Shown in pieces: positions 1 through 8,795 of a stretch of 64,000 bases of DNA. How positions within the stretch are numbered: position 1 is the first letter of the stretch; the number at the start of each line of letters is the position of its first letter. A program made the translations under genes and the position numbers. The notes beneath the pieces are model-generated. The model saw only the letters and a list, made by a program, of their open reading frames with translations, was not told the origin of the DNA and did not search any database. The DNA is from Limosilactobacillus urinaemulieris (GTDB taxonomy: Bacteria > Bacillota > Bacilli > Lactobacillales > Lactobacillaceae), in NCBI RefSeq assembly GCF_014838745.1, contig NZ_JABUXR010000002.1:62001-126000 (forward strand), read 5' to 3'.

Positions 1-991
1 ACGCTGGTACATTAATACCAAAATCCTTATATACTTGTGAAACGAAACTAGAACAATCCATTCCACTAAATGGATTTCCACCTCGTGAACCACCTGCACC
101 ACCCCATACATATGGAACACCAACATATTTCTTGGCATCATCAATTACTGCTTGAGCACCTTTACCAGCATTTCCATTGGGTAAACCGGTATCGACTGTA
201 GTATCCTGCTCATACGTAGCGCCAACTAGGCGGGCACAATTACTCATATTTGTAGAATCATAAGATAACGTTATCTCTGCTGTATCGTGCAAATAATCAA
301 TCCGATTACCATAATTTTTATAAAACTCATCATGCGAATAAACACGGATATTTAAGTTGTCTGGGTAAATTACGCAATCTGGCCATGCTTCTCTGATTCG
401 GTCTAAGAGATCTTTTCCACTACCGCTAGCATATGGATCGTCTACATTAACTGAGTTAAATTCTCCAATTACTTGATACGTCACGCCCCAGCTGTTGTTT
501 TTAAAAATACAATCTAGGATATTCTGTGGTGTCACCTGCTCAGTCTGATCATCACTACTATCTGAAGTAACCTGTAAATCAGTTTGATTGGAATTGCTAT
601 TATCTTCTGAATAATGTGAATTGTCTCCCCAATCAACTGAATCCTTATTACTGTAATGCCTTATACGCGAAATTTCATTTGAAACATGTGATAAGCTCAC
701 ATCCACTGTCGCAATCCCACCTGAATAGTCTGGTTGAATCTGTTTAATTACAAACCATTGATCAGCAATTTTTACCATATTTTGAACTTCTAGCAGATTA
801 AAGGCTTCTGAGCCATCATCATAAGCAGTAAATTGCGCTTGATACGTATTATTTACTTCCCATTGGATATAAATTGAATCTGATAATGCAGACTGGAGAA
901 CTGCTATATTATCATTTCCAGGGTTTACTGGAGGATAAAAGTACCCATCCTTAATCTCCAAAATAACCAAGGGAGTTGTAAGTGAACTCAT
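1..991 (-). CDS. Phage tail-associated NlpC/P60 peptidase (3' end outside window)
   Basis: Reading leftwards from an ATG at 991 there is an uninterrupted frame to the window edge, about 330 codons. Its start overlaps the stop of the Dit gene by ATGA, which supports this start. The first ~200 residues look like a tail hub/Tal-type protein without a catalytic motif I recognise. The last ~60 visible residues match an NlpC/P60 cysteine peptidase entry: AKKYVGVPYVWGG followed by GMDCSSFV, in which the Cys is the expected nucleophile. The catalytic His would lie beyond the window. The family cleaves peptidoglycan stem peptides and, at the tail tip, helps DNA entry. Position after Dit agrees with a tail-associated lysin. 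Confidence is high for class, partial for extent. Confidence 0.85.
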   Translation of the reverse strand, partial: MSSLTTPLVILEIKDGYFYPPVNPGNDNIAVLQSALSDSIYIQWEVNNTYQAQFTAYDDGSEAFNLLEVQNMVKIADQWFVIKQIQPDYSGGIATVDVSLSHVSNEISRIRHYSNKDSVDWGDNSHYSEDNSNSNQTDLQVTSDSSDDQTEQVTPQNILDCIFKNNSWGVTYQVIGEFNSVNVDDPYASGSGKDLLDRIREAWPDCVIYPDNLNIRVYSHDEFYKNYGNRIDYLHDTAEITLSYDSTNMSNCARLVGATYEQDTTVDTGLPNGNAGKGAQAVIDDAKKYVGVPYVWGGAGGSRGGNPFSGMDCSSFVSQVYKDFGINVPA

Positions 992-1842
992 ATCAAATAG
1001 ATAAATGGAAAACTAAATGTAATATCTATTGAGTTAGCTCCAGTACACTCAATATCATTCCACTCAGGATCTAAACTAATATAACCGAAATCGGTCTTAC
1101 CGTTAACTTGTTCACCATCAAGATAAGTGGTTAATAGTTGACCATCCCAAATAATCACATGCTTACCATCACTGCTTTCGTTATAGGTCCAAGTAGTATT
1201 AGTAGTTTTATTGTGAATCTTCAATGAATTTCCATTAAACTTAATGATTATCTTTAAATCATGATTTTGAAAATAAGGATCAACTTTAATATCACTGGCG
1301 TTATAAACCTTAAAATTATTAGTTGTAAATTTATAACTCACTGAATCAGAGTGACTAGGCAAATTCATCCCAAATTGCCACCCCGATTGTTGAAACGTAT
1401 AAGGGGAATCTGAACGATATAGTGAATAACGATACGGCTTAGGCAGATCAAAAGGAATTGTTAAATTAGCATAATTAGCTCCTGATTGAATTGGCGTAAT
1501 ATCAAATGGGTTAACATAGCCAAAATAAACTTTGGCATTATTCACGTCAGTTCGTACTCTAATCAATTCTCTTCGTCCAAACAATTTATATATTTCATGT
1601 TTAGCTAATTGGTAATCTTCCCAATTCCTGGAAGCCAATATGAATCGTTCGTTAAACGTGCGCTTAGCGAATGTTTGACCCACAAAAAAAGACCCATCCT
1701 TTCCAGATAGATCTTGATAATTATTAGTGAATTGCGGTGATGAACTAGCATCATCAACTCCCAAGTATGTTATACCTGGAACCTTATCAGTAATGTCGAA
1801 TTCATCACTATCACCAATTTTCATTTTAAAAAATGGTTCCAT
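988..1842 (-). CDS. Distal tail protein (Dit)
   Basis: This 284-residue protein follows the tape measure gene and precedes the tail peptidase, the fixed siphovirus position of Dit (SPP1 gp19.1 / TP901-1 Dit family). The N-terminal half has the usual features of the family: an early DITDKVPG segment, then FNERFILASRNWEDYQLAK and a GRRELIRVR stretch, leading into the galectin-like C-terminal half. Dit forms the hexameric hub joining the tail tube to the baseplate or fibre. The ATG is taken as start; its stop is shared with the downstream start (ATGA). No anomaly seen. Confidence 0.85.
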   Translation of the reverse strand: MEPFFKMKIGDSDEFDITDKVPGITYLGVDDASSSPQFTNNYQDLSGKDGSFFVGQTFAKRTFNERFILASRNWEDYQLAKHEIYKLFGRRELIRVRTDVNNAKVYFGYVNPFDITPIQSGANYANLTIPFDLPKPYRYSLYRSDSPYTFQQSGWQFGMNLPSHSDSVSYKFTTNNFKVYNASDIKVDPYFQNHDLKIIIKFNGNSLKIHNKTTNTTWTYNESSDGKHVIIWDGQLLTTYLDGEQVNGKTDFGYISLDPEWNDIECTGANSIDITFSFPFIYLI

Positions 1843-1856
1843 GACTAGCTCATCCC

Positions 1857-4800
1857 CTAACTAAATGATCTCATTGCAGCGTCACGCGCTTGCTTTTTAT
1901 AAAATTGCTTAGTATCAAAACTTCCTTGAGATTTTATTGCTAAGACTTGGTCATTACTTAATCCTAACAATTGTTCAAACTTCCCTAATAACTGATCAAA
2001 CTTAGCATTAAGTTCTTGTAATTCCCTGTGATCTTCAGAATTATCAACTTGATTACTACGAGTTGGCTCTTCAGCATGGAAACGAGCGACAATCTCGCCC
2101 AGTAGTTGATAAGCTCTGGATCGTTTCGACATATCCAATGGGACAATCATTTCAGGACGATTATACTCACCAGCTTCGTATAATCCATGCTTATTAATAA
2201 GACCACCATTTTCAAAAGAATTAAGTCGTCTTGACCCTTGTGGACCTGAGTGTAACCATTCCATTTTGCGGTGACCCCAGATAGTTGTCCAACCAATCGA
2301 ATTTTGCCAGTCCGAGTTATTAAAGAATGCCAATAACTCATCTAGCGGGTTCATTCGATTGTGGTGTCCCGGCATTGCATAAGCATTGAAAGTACCAGGA
2401 GTGTATTGCAATATACCTCCAGCTTCATTACCACCAGAGTTCATATCATGGATCTGCTGCATAACTGATCTGTTCCCAGATTCGTTAATAATAACCTGCA
2501 TCAAGTCATGAATAAAGGCATCGCTAGGATGCACATGCATCATTGCAGCTGCACGCCGAATTAATCCTTCGGACGCTGCCCCACCATTGGGTCCTTGAAA
2601 TTCATCTAGCATCTTTTTAATCCAGTTTTTAGCTTGCTGAGCAATGAACACTGGAACATGCTGAACTAAATCATTAGCAAATTTAATTGGTGTTGAAACT
2701 TTGACAAATTTTTTGAAAACTGATTCTAAAAATTCTACTGGGTGATCCATGAATTTATCAATATTATCCATGAAACTTTCCACATCATCTTTCAGATCGC
2801 CAAAGAAATTACCGACAGCATCTAAAGTACCCGTTGCATAGTGTGGGATTTTGCCCATCATCCGCATCAAAGTGTAGCTCCGTTCGCCATCAAGTACCGA
2901 CGTACCTTTTGGCAACGGAACAACCATGTTACGCACCGCTGGGAACATGCCTACCGCACCGTTTGGCAAACGGTAAAGTTCACGATAATGGCCCGTCTTG
3001 CCATCGTTCACCTTAGCAAATCCACCAGGATGAGCACCTTGCGTACCAGTGGCATAACTAGGCATTGGCACTTGCCAGGAACCGCCAATCTTGGAAGCCC
3101 CTAACTTATCAAGCACCCAGTTAATCCCTTTTTGCAGGTCAGCCAGCATATCGTTAAATGGTTTAATTACACCACGGACTAAATCAACAAAATGGGTATG
3201 AATGGCTTGCTTAGCATTGGCGACCGTATCACCAATACTACTCATCTTGTCCTGCCAAGTTTTAACCATATCGCCCAGCCGTCCGCCGGTCATATCGTTT
3301 AACTTCTTATACATATCACGGAACAGACGTTGATGAAATTTATTCATATCATTAGCTGTTCGTTGGGTGTCGTCGAATAAACGATCCCAGTGACCACTAG
3401 TCAGATCTTTCCAAGTCTTAGTTTGATCTTCAATAACTTTATAACCAGCTTTGAATGTCCGCTTATGCTTTTGAAACATTCTCTGCGCCGCCTTGGTTGT
3501 CTGCCGATTCATCCAGTCCCAAGTCTTAGCGACATCTTTAGAACTGCGGTTTCCCCAACGGGCAACGTAGTTCCAGCCATTACGAGCATCCCGACTGGCC
3601 CGATTCCACATATTCTTGGAAGTTCGTTGAACATTTCTGCTCATCGTGTTCCAAGTTTTCCGGGCGTCTTTAAGGCCCCGTTGATTTTCACGGATTTGGT
3701 TCCGCCAAGCCGTCTTGGTCGTTTTGGTAATTCTCTTCCACATTCGAGAAGACGTTTTTTGGATGTTTTTCGATGAACTGCTAAAGAAGTGGCCGACCTT
3801 TTTCAGGCCGGTTTTAGCAACTTTACCAAGTCCATTAACAAAGCTCCGGAATTTCTTATTGTGCTTATACAGCAAGGCAATTCCACCCGCAATTGGGTTT
3901 ACCAAGAATAATGCAATTTGTTTCCAATCACTCTTGAACCAGTTAACAACCGCCTTAAATCCTTTGACGATGGTTTTACCAGCCTTAACCGCCAGCTTCC
4001 CCATTTCACTACACATCTTCCTGAAGGTCTTACTATGGGTATACAACAGGGTAATTGCTACCACAACCGCCTCAATTGCAATAACCCACGGGTTGAAGCC
4101 AGCAGTTGCAAACTTCACGGCCAAGCCCAGAGCTTTAAAACTTTTAATAATCAATGGCAGCTTAGCAAATCCCTTAACAATATCTACCGCCATTAAGGTA
4201 TCTTGCATTGTTTTAAAAGCAACACCAACACCTATAATTGTAGCACCAAATGTTTTTACCACTGACTGGTGCTTAGCGATAAAACCAATGAACTTAGCAG
4301 CTTGCACAGCTGCATTTGCCATTAACTTAGCCAGCATTTGCAGGCCATGCTGAGTATCTTTATTCTGCAAAGCATTGCTAAGTTCATTCAATCCAGTAGC
4401 TGAAACTTTTAATAGTGGCTTAGCAAGTTTGGCCTGTGTAGTGGTCCATTCCTGGCGTAACCGGTGCATAGATCCACCGGCAGACTGGTCAAATGCTTTA
4501 GCGTTCTTGCTGTAGTCCTTAGAAGCCTTGGCTAGGATGTCATTAAATTGGTCAGTAGTCATTTTGCCGGACGATATTAAGTCCTTAAAGGCTTGTTGTG
4601 ACATTCCTGACGCCTTTGACATGGCAGCAGTTAATCCTGGTGCCTGTTTTTCTAGCCGACCCAAGGAAGCACTAGTAACTTTACCTGAACTCTCGATTCG
4701 CGACAAGCCACCAGCGAAGGCATTTGCCTGTTGATCAGATAGCTTCAATTGATCTGCCAAACTGGCGACCCCTTTGGTTAACGTTGTTGTTTGGCTAACT

Positions 4801-5837
4801 GAATGAGTCATCCCATAGAATCGGGTTTGCAAACCGTTAACAGCCTGCGCAGACAGATTAGTGTTCGTCTTCAATTCAGTTACTTGAGCAGAGAGTTCTT
4901 TAATGCCATTATCAGATACCCCAATATTCTTCCAGCGAGCTTCCAATGCGGCACCAGCTTTGGCAGCTTCCATCCCATTAGTAATAATGCTGTGAAACTG
5001 ACTGGTAATAAAAGAAAAGCCTTGTTGAATCCAGCCGCCCATCAGATTAGCTTTCAGGGCACTGCCAAAATTAAGGGTCGTTTGACGGGCCTTTTCTTCG
5101 GCCTTATCAACATTTAGGATCTGATTGCGGAAAAACTTCCATTTAACTCCCTTAGGTGGTTCAAGGGCGATTTTAAGTTCTTCTGCACGATTTCTAGTAT
5201 TAGCAATTGTTTCGCCAGTCCGATTCAACTGTGTTTCTTGCTTCTTGTAAGCCTCACTTGTTTTACCGGATTGACGCTCAATTTCATTAAGGAGCTTCTT
5301 TTGCGTAGCCTGCTGCTTTTCTAAGGATTTAAGTGAATCTGTTAATCCCGATAATTCATGTTGATTGGCTTCCCTGCTTTTTCCTTCTGCTCGTAACCTA
5401 TCAACGTATGCTCGTGAGGCTTCCGAGGTAAGGCGGTACTGCCGTTGCATTTCAGCTAGCCCAGAAGTGTAATAGCTAGAATTACCCTTGGCCTTATTTA
5501 ATTGTGATTCATAACCAGCCAGCTGTTTATTAGCCTGACTGATTTGCTTTTCCAAGTTTAGCCACTGGCTTCTCTGCTTACTATTCTCCTGGTTTAAGCC
5601 TTCTTGTTGCGAACGCAATTCAGCAATCTTGGCCCGCTGAATATCCATCACTTGGCTAAGACCACTAATTCGAGCCTTAACTGCTTCTGAATACTGCCCC
5701 GAGCTTTTTAAGACCTGTTCTTGGGCCCGCCAGCCGCTCGCTACTGCACTAACAGCATTGCGAAAGTCCCGCATGGAGGTAATGGCCGAAATCGTATCGA
5801 CGGAAATCCGGGTAGCCATTTCATTTTGAACTTTCAA
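1857..5837 (-). CDS. Tail tape measure protein with lytic transglycosylase domain
   Basis: About 1326 residues, the longest gene of the prophage, as expected for a tape measure protein that sets tail length. The chosen start is a TTG at 5837 because a strong AGGAGG lies 9 nt upstream; the ATG at 5861 has no such site. The first ~250 residues are coiled-coil-rich (Gln/Lys/Glu), followed by tape-measure motifs around residues 280-480, hydrophobic stretches around 530-680, and a Trp/Lys/Arg-rich repeat zone (residues ~690-850). Around residues 1120-1240 there is a soluble-transglycosylase-like fold: IINESGNRS (candidate catalytic Glu) and GGILQYTPGTFNAYA. Such tail muralytic domains locally open peptidoglycan during DNA injection. 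Confidence 0.9.
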   Translation of the reverse strand: MKVQNEMATRISVDTISAITSMRDFRNAVSAVASGWRAQEQVLKSSGQYSEAVKARISGLSQVMDIQRAKIAELRSQQEGLNQENSKQRSQWLNLEKQISQANKQLAGYESQLNKAKGNSSYYTSGLAEMQRQYRLTSEASRAYVDRLRAEGKSREANQHELSGLTDSLKSLEKQQATQKKLLNEIERQSGKTSEAYKKQETQLNRTGETIANTRNRAEELKIALEPPKGVKWKFFRNQILNVDKAEEKARQTTLNFGSALKANLMGGWIQQGFSFITSQFHSIITNGMEAAKAGAALEARWKNIGVSDNGIKELSAQVTELKTNTNLSAQAVNGLQTRFYGMTHSVSQTTTLTKGVASLADQLKLSDQQANAFAGGLSRIESSGKVTSASLGRLEKQAPGLTAAMSKASGMSQQAFKDLISSGKMTTDQFNDILAKASKDYSKNAKAFDQSAGGSMHRLRQEWTTTQAKLAKPLLKVSATGLNELSNALQNKDTQHGLQMLAKLMANAAVQAAKFIGFIAKHQSVVKTFGATIIGVGVAFKTMQDTLMAVDIVKGFAKLPLIIKSFKALGLAVKFATAGFNPWVIAIEAVVVAITLLYTHSKTFRKMCSEMGKLAVKAGKTIVKGFKAVVNWFKSDWKQIALFLVNPIAGGIALLYKHNKKFRSFVNGLGKVAKTGLKKVGHFFSSSSKNIQKTSSRMWKRITKTTKTAWRNQIRENQRGLKDARKTWNTMSRNVQRTSKNMWNRASRDARNGWNYVARWGNRSSKDVAKTWDWMNRQTTKAAQRMFQKHKRTFKAGYKVIEDQTKTWKDLTSGHWDRLFDDTQRTANDMNKFHQRLFRDMYKKLNDMTGGRLGDMVKTWQDKMSSIGDTVANAKQAIHTHFVDLVRGVIKPFNDMLADLQKGINWVLDKLGASKIGGSWQVPMPSYATGTQGAHPGGFAKVNDGKTGHYRELYRLPNGAVGMFPAVRNMVVPLPKGTSVLDGERSYTLMRMMGKIPHYATGTLDAVGNFFGDLKDDVESFMDNIDKFMDHPVEFLESVFKKFVKVSTPIKFANDLVQHVPVFIAQQAKNWIKKMLDEFQGPNGGAASEGLIRRAAAMMHVHPSDAFIHDLMQVIINESGNRSVMQQIHDMNSGGNEAGGILQYTPGTFNAYAMPGHHNRMNPLDELLAFFNNSDWQNSIGWTTIWGHRKMEWLHSGPQGSRRLNSFENGGLINKHGLYEAGEYNRPEMIVPLDMSKRSRAYQLLGEIVARFHAEEPTRSNQVDNSEDHRELQELNAKFDQLLGKFEQLLGLSNDQVLAIKSQGSFDTKQFYKKQARDAAMRSFS

Positions 5838-5861
5838 ACTGTTACACCTCCTTTCCAGCAA

Positions 5862-5888
5862 AATAAAAAGCCAGCTATTACAGCTGAC
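5862..5888 (-). terminator. Weak intrinsic terminator after small gene
   Basis: On the minus strand a ~7 bp stem (5882-5888 with 5870-5876, one G-U) has a 5-nt loop and is followed by CTTTTTATTT. It overlaps the stop of the 58-residue gene and sits just before the tape measure ribosome-binding site. It may reduce rather than stop transcription into the tape measure gene. Confidence 0.45.
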
Positions 5889-6054
5889 TCAAACGGTCGT
5901 TAATCATTTTTTGTAATTGTAGAAGTTGTTCCCGATTGGCAACGTCCCGAGTAAACTTCCGGGCGTAACTACCATACTGATAGTTACGCTGCTTATTAGG
6001 GTGCTCTTGTTGCCACTTCTTAGAAGCTCTCAACTGTGCCAGAGAAGTCTTCAC
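5878..6054 (-). CDS. Small basic phage protein, paralogue of the gene at 16425-16595
   Basis: A 58-residue frame with a GTG start at 6054, preceded by AAGGGG at a good distance and lying 3 nt after the stop of the upstream gene. It has an AxKKW motif near the N-terminus, a central SYARKFTRD block and a helical C-terminus (QLLQLQKMINDRL). The same layout (AQL..x.KKW, KQR, SYARKF, RD, LQ.MI..RL) recurs in a second small gene of this prophage, about half of positions being identical. I do not recognise a function. It sits inside the tail operon where a structural gene is not expected, and is followed by a hairpin, like a moron. Confidence 0.75.
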   Translation of the reverse strand: MKTSLAQLRASKKWQQEHPNKQRNYQYGSYARKFTRDVANREQLLQLQKMINDRLSQL

Positions 6055-6056
6055 AA

Positions 6057-6560
6057 TTAGGCATCCCCTTCTAATTCTTCAGCCGGTGTTTTCCGTCCTT
6101 CAAGATGGTAAAGTCGTTCATCAATGGAATCAATCATTTTTTGGTAACTTTTATCAAGCAGGCCACCTTGTTTTATGGAACCCGGATATAGATAGTGCTC
6201 AATTAAATCTACCGTGTTACCTCGATCAACAAACAAAGTTAAGTGGGAATTAAAAGTGTAAGTGACTTCTTTCCCCTGGGCTTTTTGACCAGCTAAAGCG
6301 CCAAGAAATCCTGTACCGAAGCCACCAATCATATTACCAATAATGGCTCCCAAAATTGGGTGCCCCTTATTAATCGTACTCTCTTCCTTAGACCACATAT
6401 GGTCCATAATTTCTGAATAACTTATCAATTGCGAATCAGCAATCGGACTCTCTTTAATAAACAGCCGCTTTTTTTCATCATCAAAATACATATCAAAAAA
6501 AGGAATGTTATCGCTTTGCTTATACTCTTTGTAGAGTGCTTTGGCTTCACGCTTATCCAT
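6057..6560 (-). CDS. Hypothetical protein with glycine-zipper segment
   Basis: 167 residues, start taken at the ATG at 6560 because a GGGGGGTG Shine-Dalgarno-like run lies directly upstream. An N-terminal beta-rich part (FFDMYFDDEKKRLFI) is followed by a Gly/Ala-rich segment (ILGAIIGNMIGGFGTGFLGALAG, residues ~70-92) and a second beta-rich part. This arrangement resembles small PH-like bacterial proteins with an internal glycine-rich hydrophobic hairpin, not a known tail component. It lies between the tail chaperone and tape measure genes together with the 58-residue gene, so the pair may be a moron insertion. Function unknown. Confidence 0.75.
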   Translation of the reverse strand: MDKREAKALYKEYKQSDNIPFFDMYFDDEKKRLFIKESPIADSQLISYSEIMDHMWSKEESTINKGHPILGAIIGNMIGGFGTGFLGALAGQKAQGKEVTYTFNSHLTLFVDRGNTVDLIEHYLYPGSIKQGGLLDKSYQKMIDSIDERLYHLEGRKTPAEELEGDA

Positions 6561-6626
6561 AGTCACCCCCCCCAACAGCTTAATTATATAACTTATTAAG
6601 CTATTAAGGAAGCCCTTACGTAATTA

Positions 6627-6854
6627 CTAGCCACCAAACATTTGATTCATCTTCTTGAACCCTTCCGCAGCATTGATTGGCCGTTCTTCTCGAGCTTTGG
6701 CACTTTGAATTTTCAGTAACTCAAAATAATCCTGCTTATCTAACTCTGATGGTAAAATTCCTGATTCAAGCATTAATCGTTGGCGAAAGTAGTTTCGATC
6801 TTCTAACTCTTGTTGATAATCATTTATTGCTCTTCTGAGCTGGCCGACTGTTCT
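6627..6854 (-). CDS. Tail assembly chaperone, frameshift extension (gpT-like part of gpGT)
   Basis: This frame has no start of its own but is open from the slippery site at 6854-6860 to a TAG at 6627. After slippage it reads RTVGQLRRAINDYQQELEDR and ends FKKMNQMFGG. It is joined to the preceding chaperone by -1 frameshifting, giving a fusion of about 204 residues spanning 7237 to 6627. In lambda gpG/gpGT and the Gram-positive siphophages the short and extended forms are made in a fixed ratio and guide tail-tube assembly on the tape measure protein. Location just before the tape measure region agrees. Confidence 0.85.
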   Translation of the reverse strand, partial: RTVGQLRRAINDYQQELEDRNYFRQRLMLESGILPSELDKQDYFELLKIQSAKAREERPINAAEGFKKMNQMFGG

Positions 6855-7237
6855 TTTGGGGCTGCTTTCTTAGTCTCCTTTTCATAAGCAGATTCTGGCA
6901 CGCCTTTGATTCGATTACATACATAGCTTAGATATTCACCAAGAATAGTAAAGTCCGCATGATCCTTAACAATTGTAATTTGCTTATCAGATAAATTCAA
7001 AACATCTTGCAAGAATTCTAATGACTTCTTAGTAAATTGACGTTCTTTTGTTAACATCGTTAATGATTGCTTAACAGAATCTTCTTCATCACTATTCTTT
7101 TCTGATTCGTCCATATCGACATTTAATGAGAGCATCGCAATCATCATTTCATCAGCCTTATCAACGTTGGTTAAATTAGTGTGAACGTTGACGGGCTTTT
7201 TTAAACCAATTTTCGTTGTATTCAATTTAACAACCAT
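6824..7237 (-). CDS. Tail assembly chaperone, short form (gpG-like)
   Basis: 137 residues, start at the ATG at 7237 preceded by AGGGGGGG. Acidic in the middle (MDESEKNSDEED) and charged and Ala-rich at the C-terminus, typical of phage tail assembly chaperones between the major tail protein and the tape measure gene. Translation stops at 6824 unless ribosomes slip at CCCAAAA (6854-6860). The short form is expected to be the more abundant product and is absent from the virion in characterised phages. Confidence 0.85.
   Translation of the reverse strand: MVVKLNTTKIGLKKPVNVHTNLTNVDKADEMMIAMLSLNVDMDESEKNSDEEDSVKQSLTMLTKERQFTKKSLEFLQDVLNLSDKQITIVKDHADFTILGEYLSYVCNRIKGVPESAYEKETKKAAPKEQSASSEEQ
6854..6860 (-). 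promoter_or_regulatory. Programmed -1 ribosomal frameshift heptamer
   Basis: In the chaperone frame the codons read GCC CCA AAA GAA, so C CCA AAA is a textbook X XXY YYZ slippery heptamer. Slipping by -1 at this point enters a frame open for a further ~75 codons, encoding the expected gpT-like part. Confidence 0.85.
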
Positions 7238-7302
7238 AAAGTTTCCCCCCCTCATAGCCGCCCTTACGTATTGTGTATTTCAATTGGCGACTGGTATTTT
7301 AT

Positions 7303-8016
7303 TTATGCGGTTGGCTTATTAACATTCGACTGATTAGTATTAGTAAAACTATCTGTACCAGTGGCTTGAATATAGGAAGCCATCGGGTTATCACCCTTGT
7401 ACCCACCGAACACTTCTGCCAGCATAACGTCATAACCCTTCCAGGACTTAGAGTCCCCAGTGTTATACATCTTGTAGGACTGCTGTGACCCATCTACATT
7501 CAGAAAGACGTTATTGGGAATTGGCGCCATTGCTTGGTACGTAAAGGCTGCATTACTATCCGTTTCATTCTTATTGGAAGTTCCATGGTTACGAGTTGGA
7601 ATAATCATTTCACCGTTAGCAAAGCCCTCAAAGAACCAATTACCGTCAAAATCATGAGTGGCTAGTAAAATCGCAACATGGGGTTTCTTGCTACCTAGTA
7701 CACGGCCACCATTAACAACACCATAACCAACCATCTTACTAGCATCTTCATATGGAATATCTAACATTGTTAAGGCTAACTGAGGTGTTGGAACCCCATG
7801 ATTAATCCGCTTAACTTTGTTATTCGCATATTGTTGCTGACCAGCTTCTTCAAGTGCTGTGACATTGGCGGTGGTAGCACCATCACCGTCACCATCCCAA
7901 AGAGCAATCCCAGCTGGTCCTAATCCACCCTTATCAGGGTCAGTAATTAAAATACCTTTATCATCAGTAATTCCACCCATGACAAAGTCAATCCCTTTAA
8001 CAGACATACCTGCCAT
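7303..8016 (-). CDS. Major tail protein
   Basis: 237 residues, start at the ATG at 8016. The N-terminus (GIDFVMGGITDDKG) and the block around KKPHVAILLATHDFDGNWFFEGFANG are typical of the phi13-type major tail protein family, which forms the tail tube. It lies between the tail completion protein and the chaperone, as in phages with HK97-type heads. Its ATG overlaps the stop of the upstream gene by one base, suggesting coupled translation. Confidence 0.85.
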   Translation of the reverse strand: MAGMSVKGIDFVMGGITDDKGILITDPDKGGLGPAGIALWDGDGDGATTANVTALEEAGQQQYANNKVKRINHGVPTPQLALTMLDIPYEDASKMVGYGVVNGGRVLGSKKPHVAILLATHDFDGNWFFEGFANGEMIIPTRNHGTSNKNETDSNAAFTYQAMAPIPNNVFLNVDGSQQSYKMYNTGDSKSWKGYDVMLAEVFGGYKGDNPMASYIQATGTDSFTNTNQSNVNKPTA

Positions 8017-8405
8017 TATTTTTCACGCTCCTTTATTACTAAATCCTTGGCAAAATAAAAGACCTTATCCACTTGCTGAGTGTCGGGGTCCGTTGAATGG
8101 TTTCTTGAATTTTCAATTGTCCAGCCGTCTTTAACAAACAACCGTGCAATTTTCATCTCTTCATCTAATGTTGAAAGGCCAGAATTTAATTTATAGAAGA
8201 TATGAACTTCTACACCAATCGTCCAGCCTTTAAAAGTTTGGTTCGCATAATAGGTTGGCTCATTTAACCATTCACTGATAATACATATTGTTTCACTGGC
8301 TTTGACTCCAGCCCCTTTAGGAACCTTTTCTTTAAAATAACGATTAATCCAGGGAAAATCATTTCCCATCAATTCTCTTGCTTGGGTAACTGGTAGTTTC
8401 ATCAT
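8016..8405 (-). CDS. DUF806-type tail completion/terminator protein
   Basis: 129 residues. The opening LPVTQARELM, the SEWLNEPTYYANQ block and the EVHIFYK strand fit the DUF806 family found in lactococcal and lactobacillus siphophages directly upstream of the major tail protein. By position it corresponds to the tail terminator that caps the tube and meets the head connector. Two in-frame ATGs (8405, 8402) follow a GGTGGTGG site; either could be used. Confidence 0.75.
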   Translation of the reverse strand: MMKLPVTQARELMGNDFPWINRYFKEKVPKGAGVKASETICIISEWLNEPTYYANQTFKGWTIGVEVHIFYKLNSGLSTLDEEMKIARLFVKDGWTIENSRNHSTDPDTQQVDKVFYFAKDLVIKEREK

Positions 8406-8794
8406 TTACCACCACCCATTGCATCATAAACTTTCTTTTCGGCTGCAAATACCGCATCTGCGGATTTACGTCGTGCGTTATCTACAAAGTGAGTTGCTGG
8501 CATTTTAATTGTGCCATCATTAAGGAAACGAGCAACATAAGCTTTTTTTCCAAAACCAACCGTTGCGTTTCCGTTCTCCTCACCATTAATATCCGTATCT
8601 TGGCTCATGACATTATCCTGCAAGTGACCGTACTTAACGTCTTTATGGTTTGTTCTTGGCGTTGCTTCCCGTAGATGATCTTCTAAAACCTTGGCACCTG
8701 CTTTTGTCATCGCCTTTTGGGTTTCTTGATCTGGTACTACCAGTTTCTCAGCACGGTTAACAAATTGATCTAGTTGTAAACCAAAGTCATCCAT
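8402..8794 (-). CDS. HK97 gp10-like head-tail component
   Basis: 131 residues from an ATG at 8794, one base after the stop of the previous gene; an upstream in-frame ATG at 8818 is less likely. The sequence has the gp10-like layout: helical N-terminus, ...KAGAKVLEDHLREATPR..., and a C-terminal part ending in VARFLNDGT with PATHFVDNARRK. This family (HK97 gp10 / SPP1 gp16-17 neighbourhood) joins tail to connector. Confidence 0.8.
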   Translation of the reverse strand: MDDFGLQLDQFVNRAEKLVVPDQETQKAMTKAGAKVLEDHLREATPRTNHKDVKYGHLQDNVMSQDTDINGEENGNATVGFGKKAYVARFLNDGTIKMPATHFVDNARRKSADAVFAAEKKVYDAMGGGK

Positions 8795-8795
8795 T

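Noticed and set aside
2834-5117. Several plus-strand open frames across the tape measure gene
   Set aside because: They lie opposite a strongly coding frame, lack ribosome-binding sites and have no recognisable protein features.
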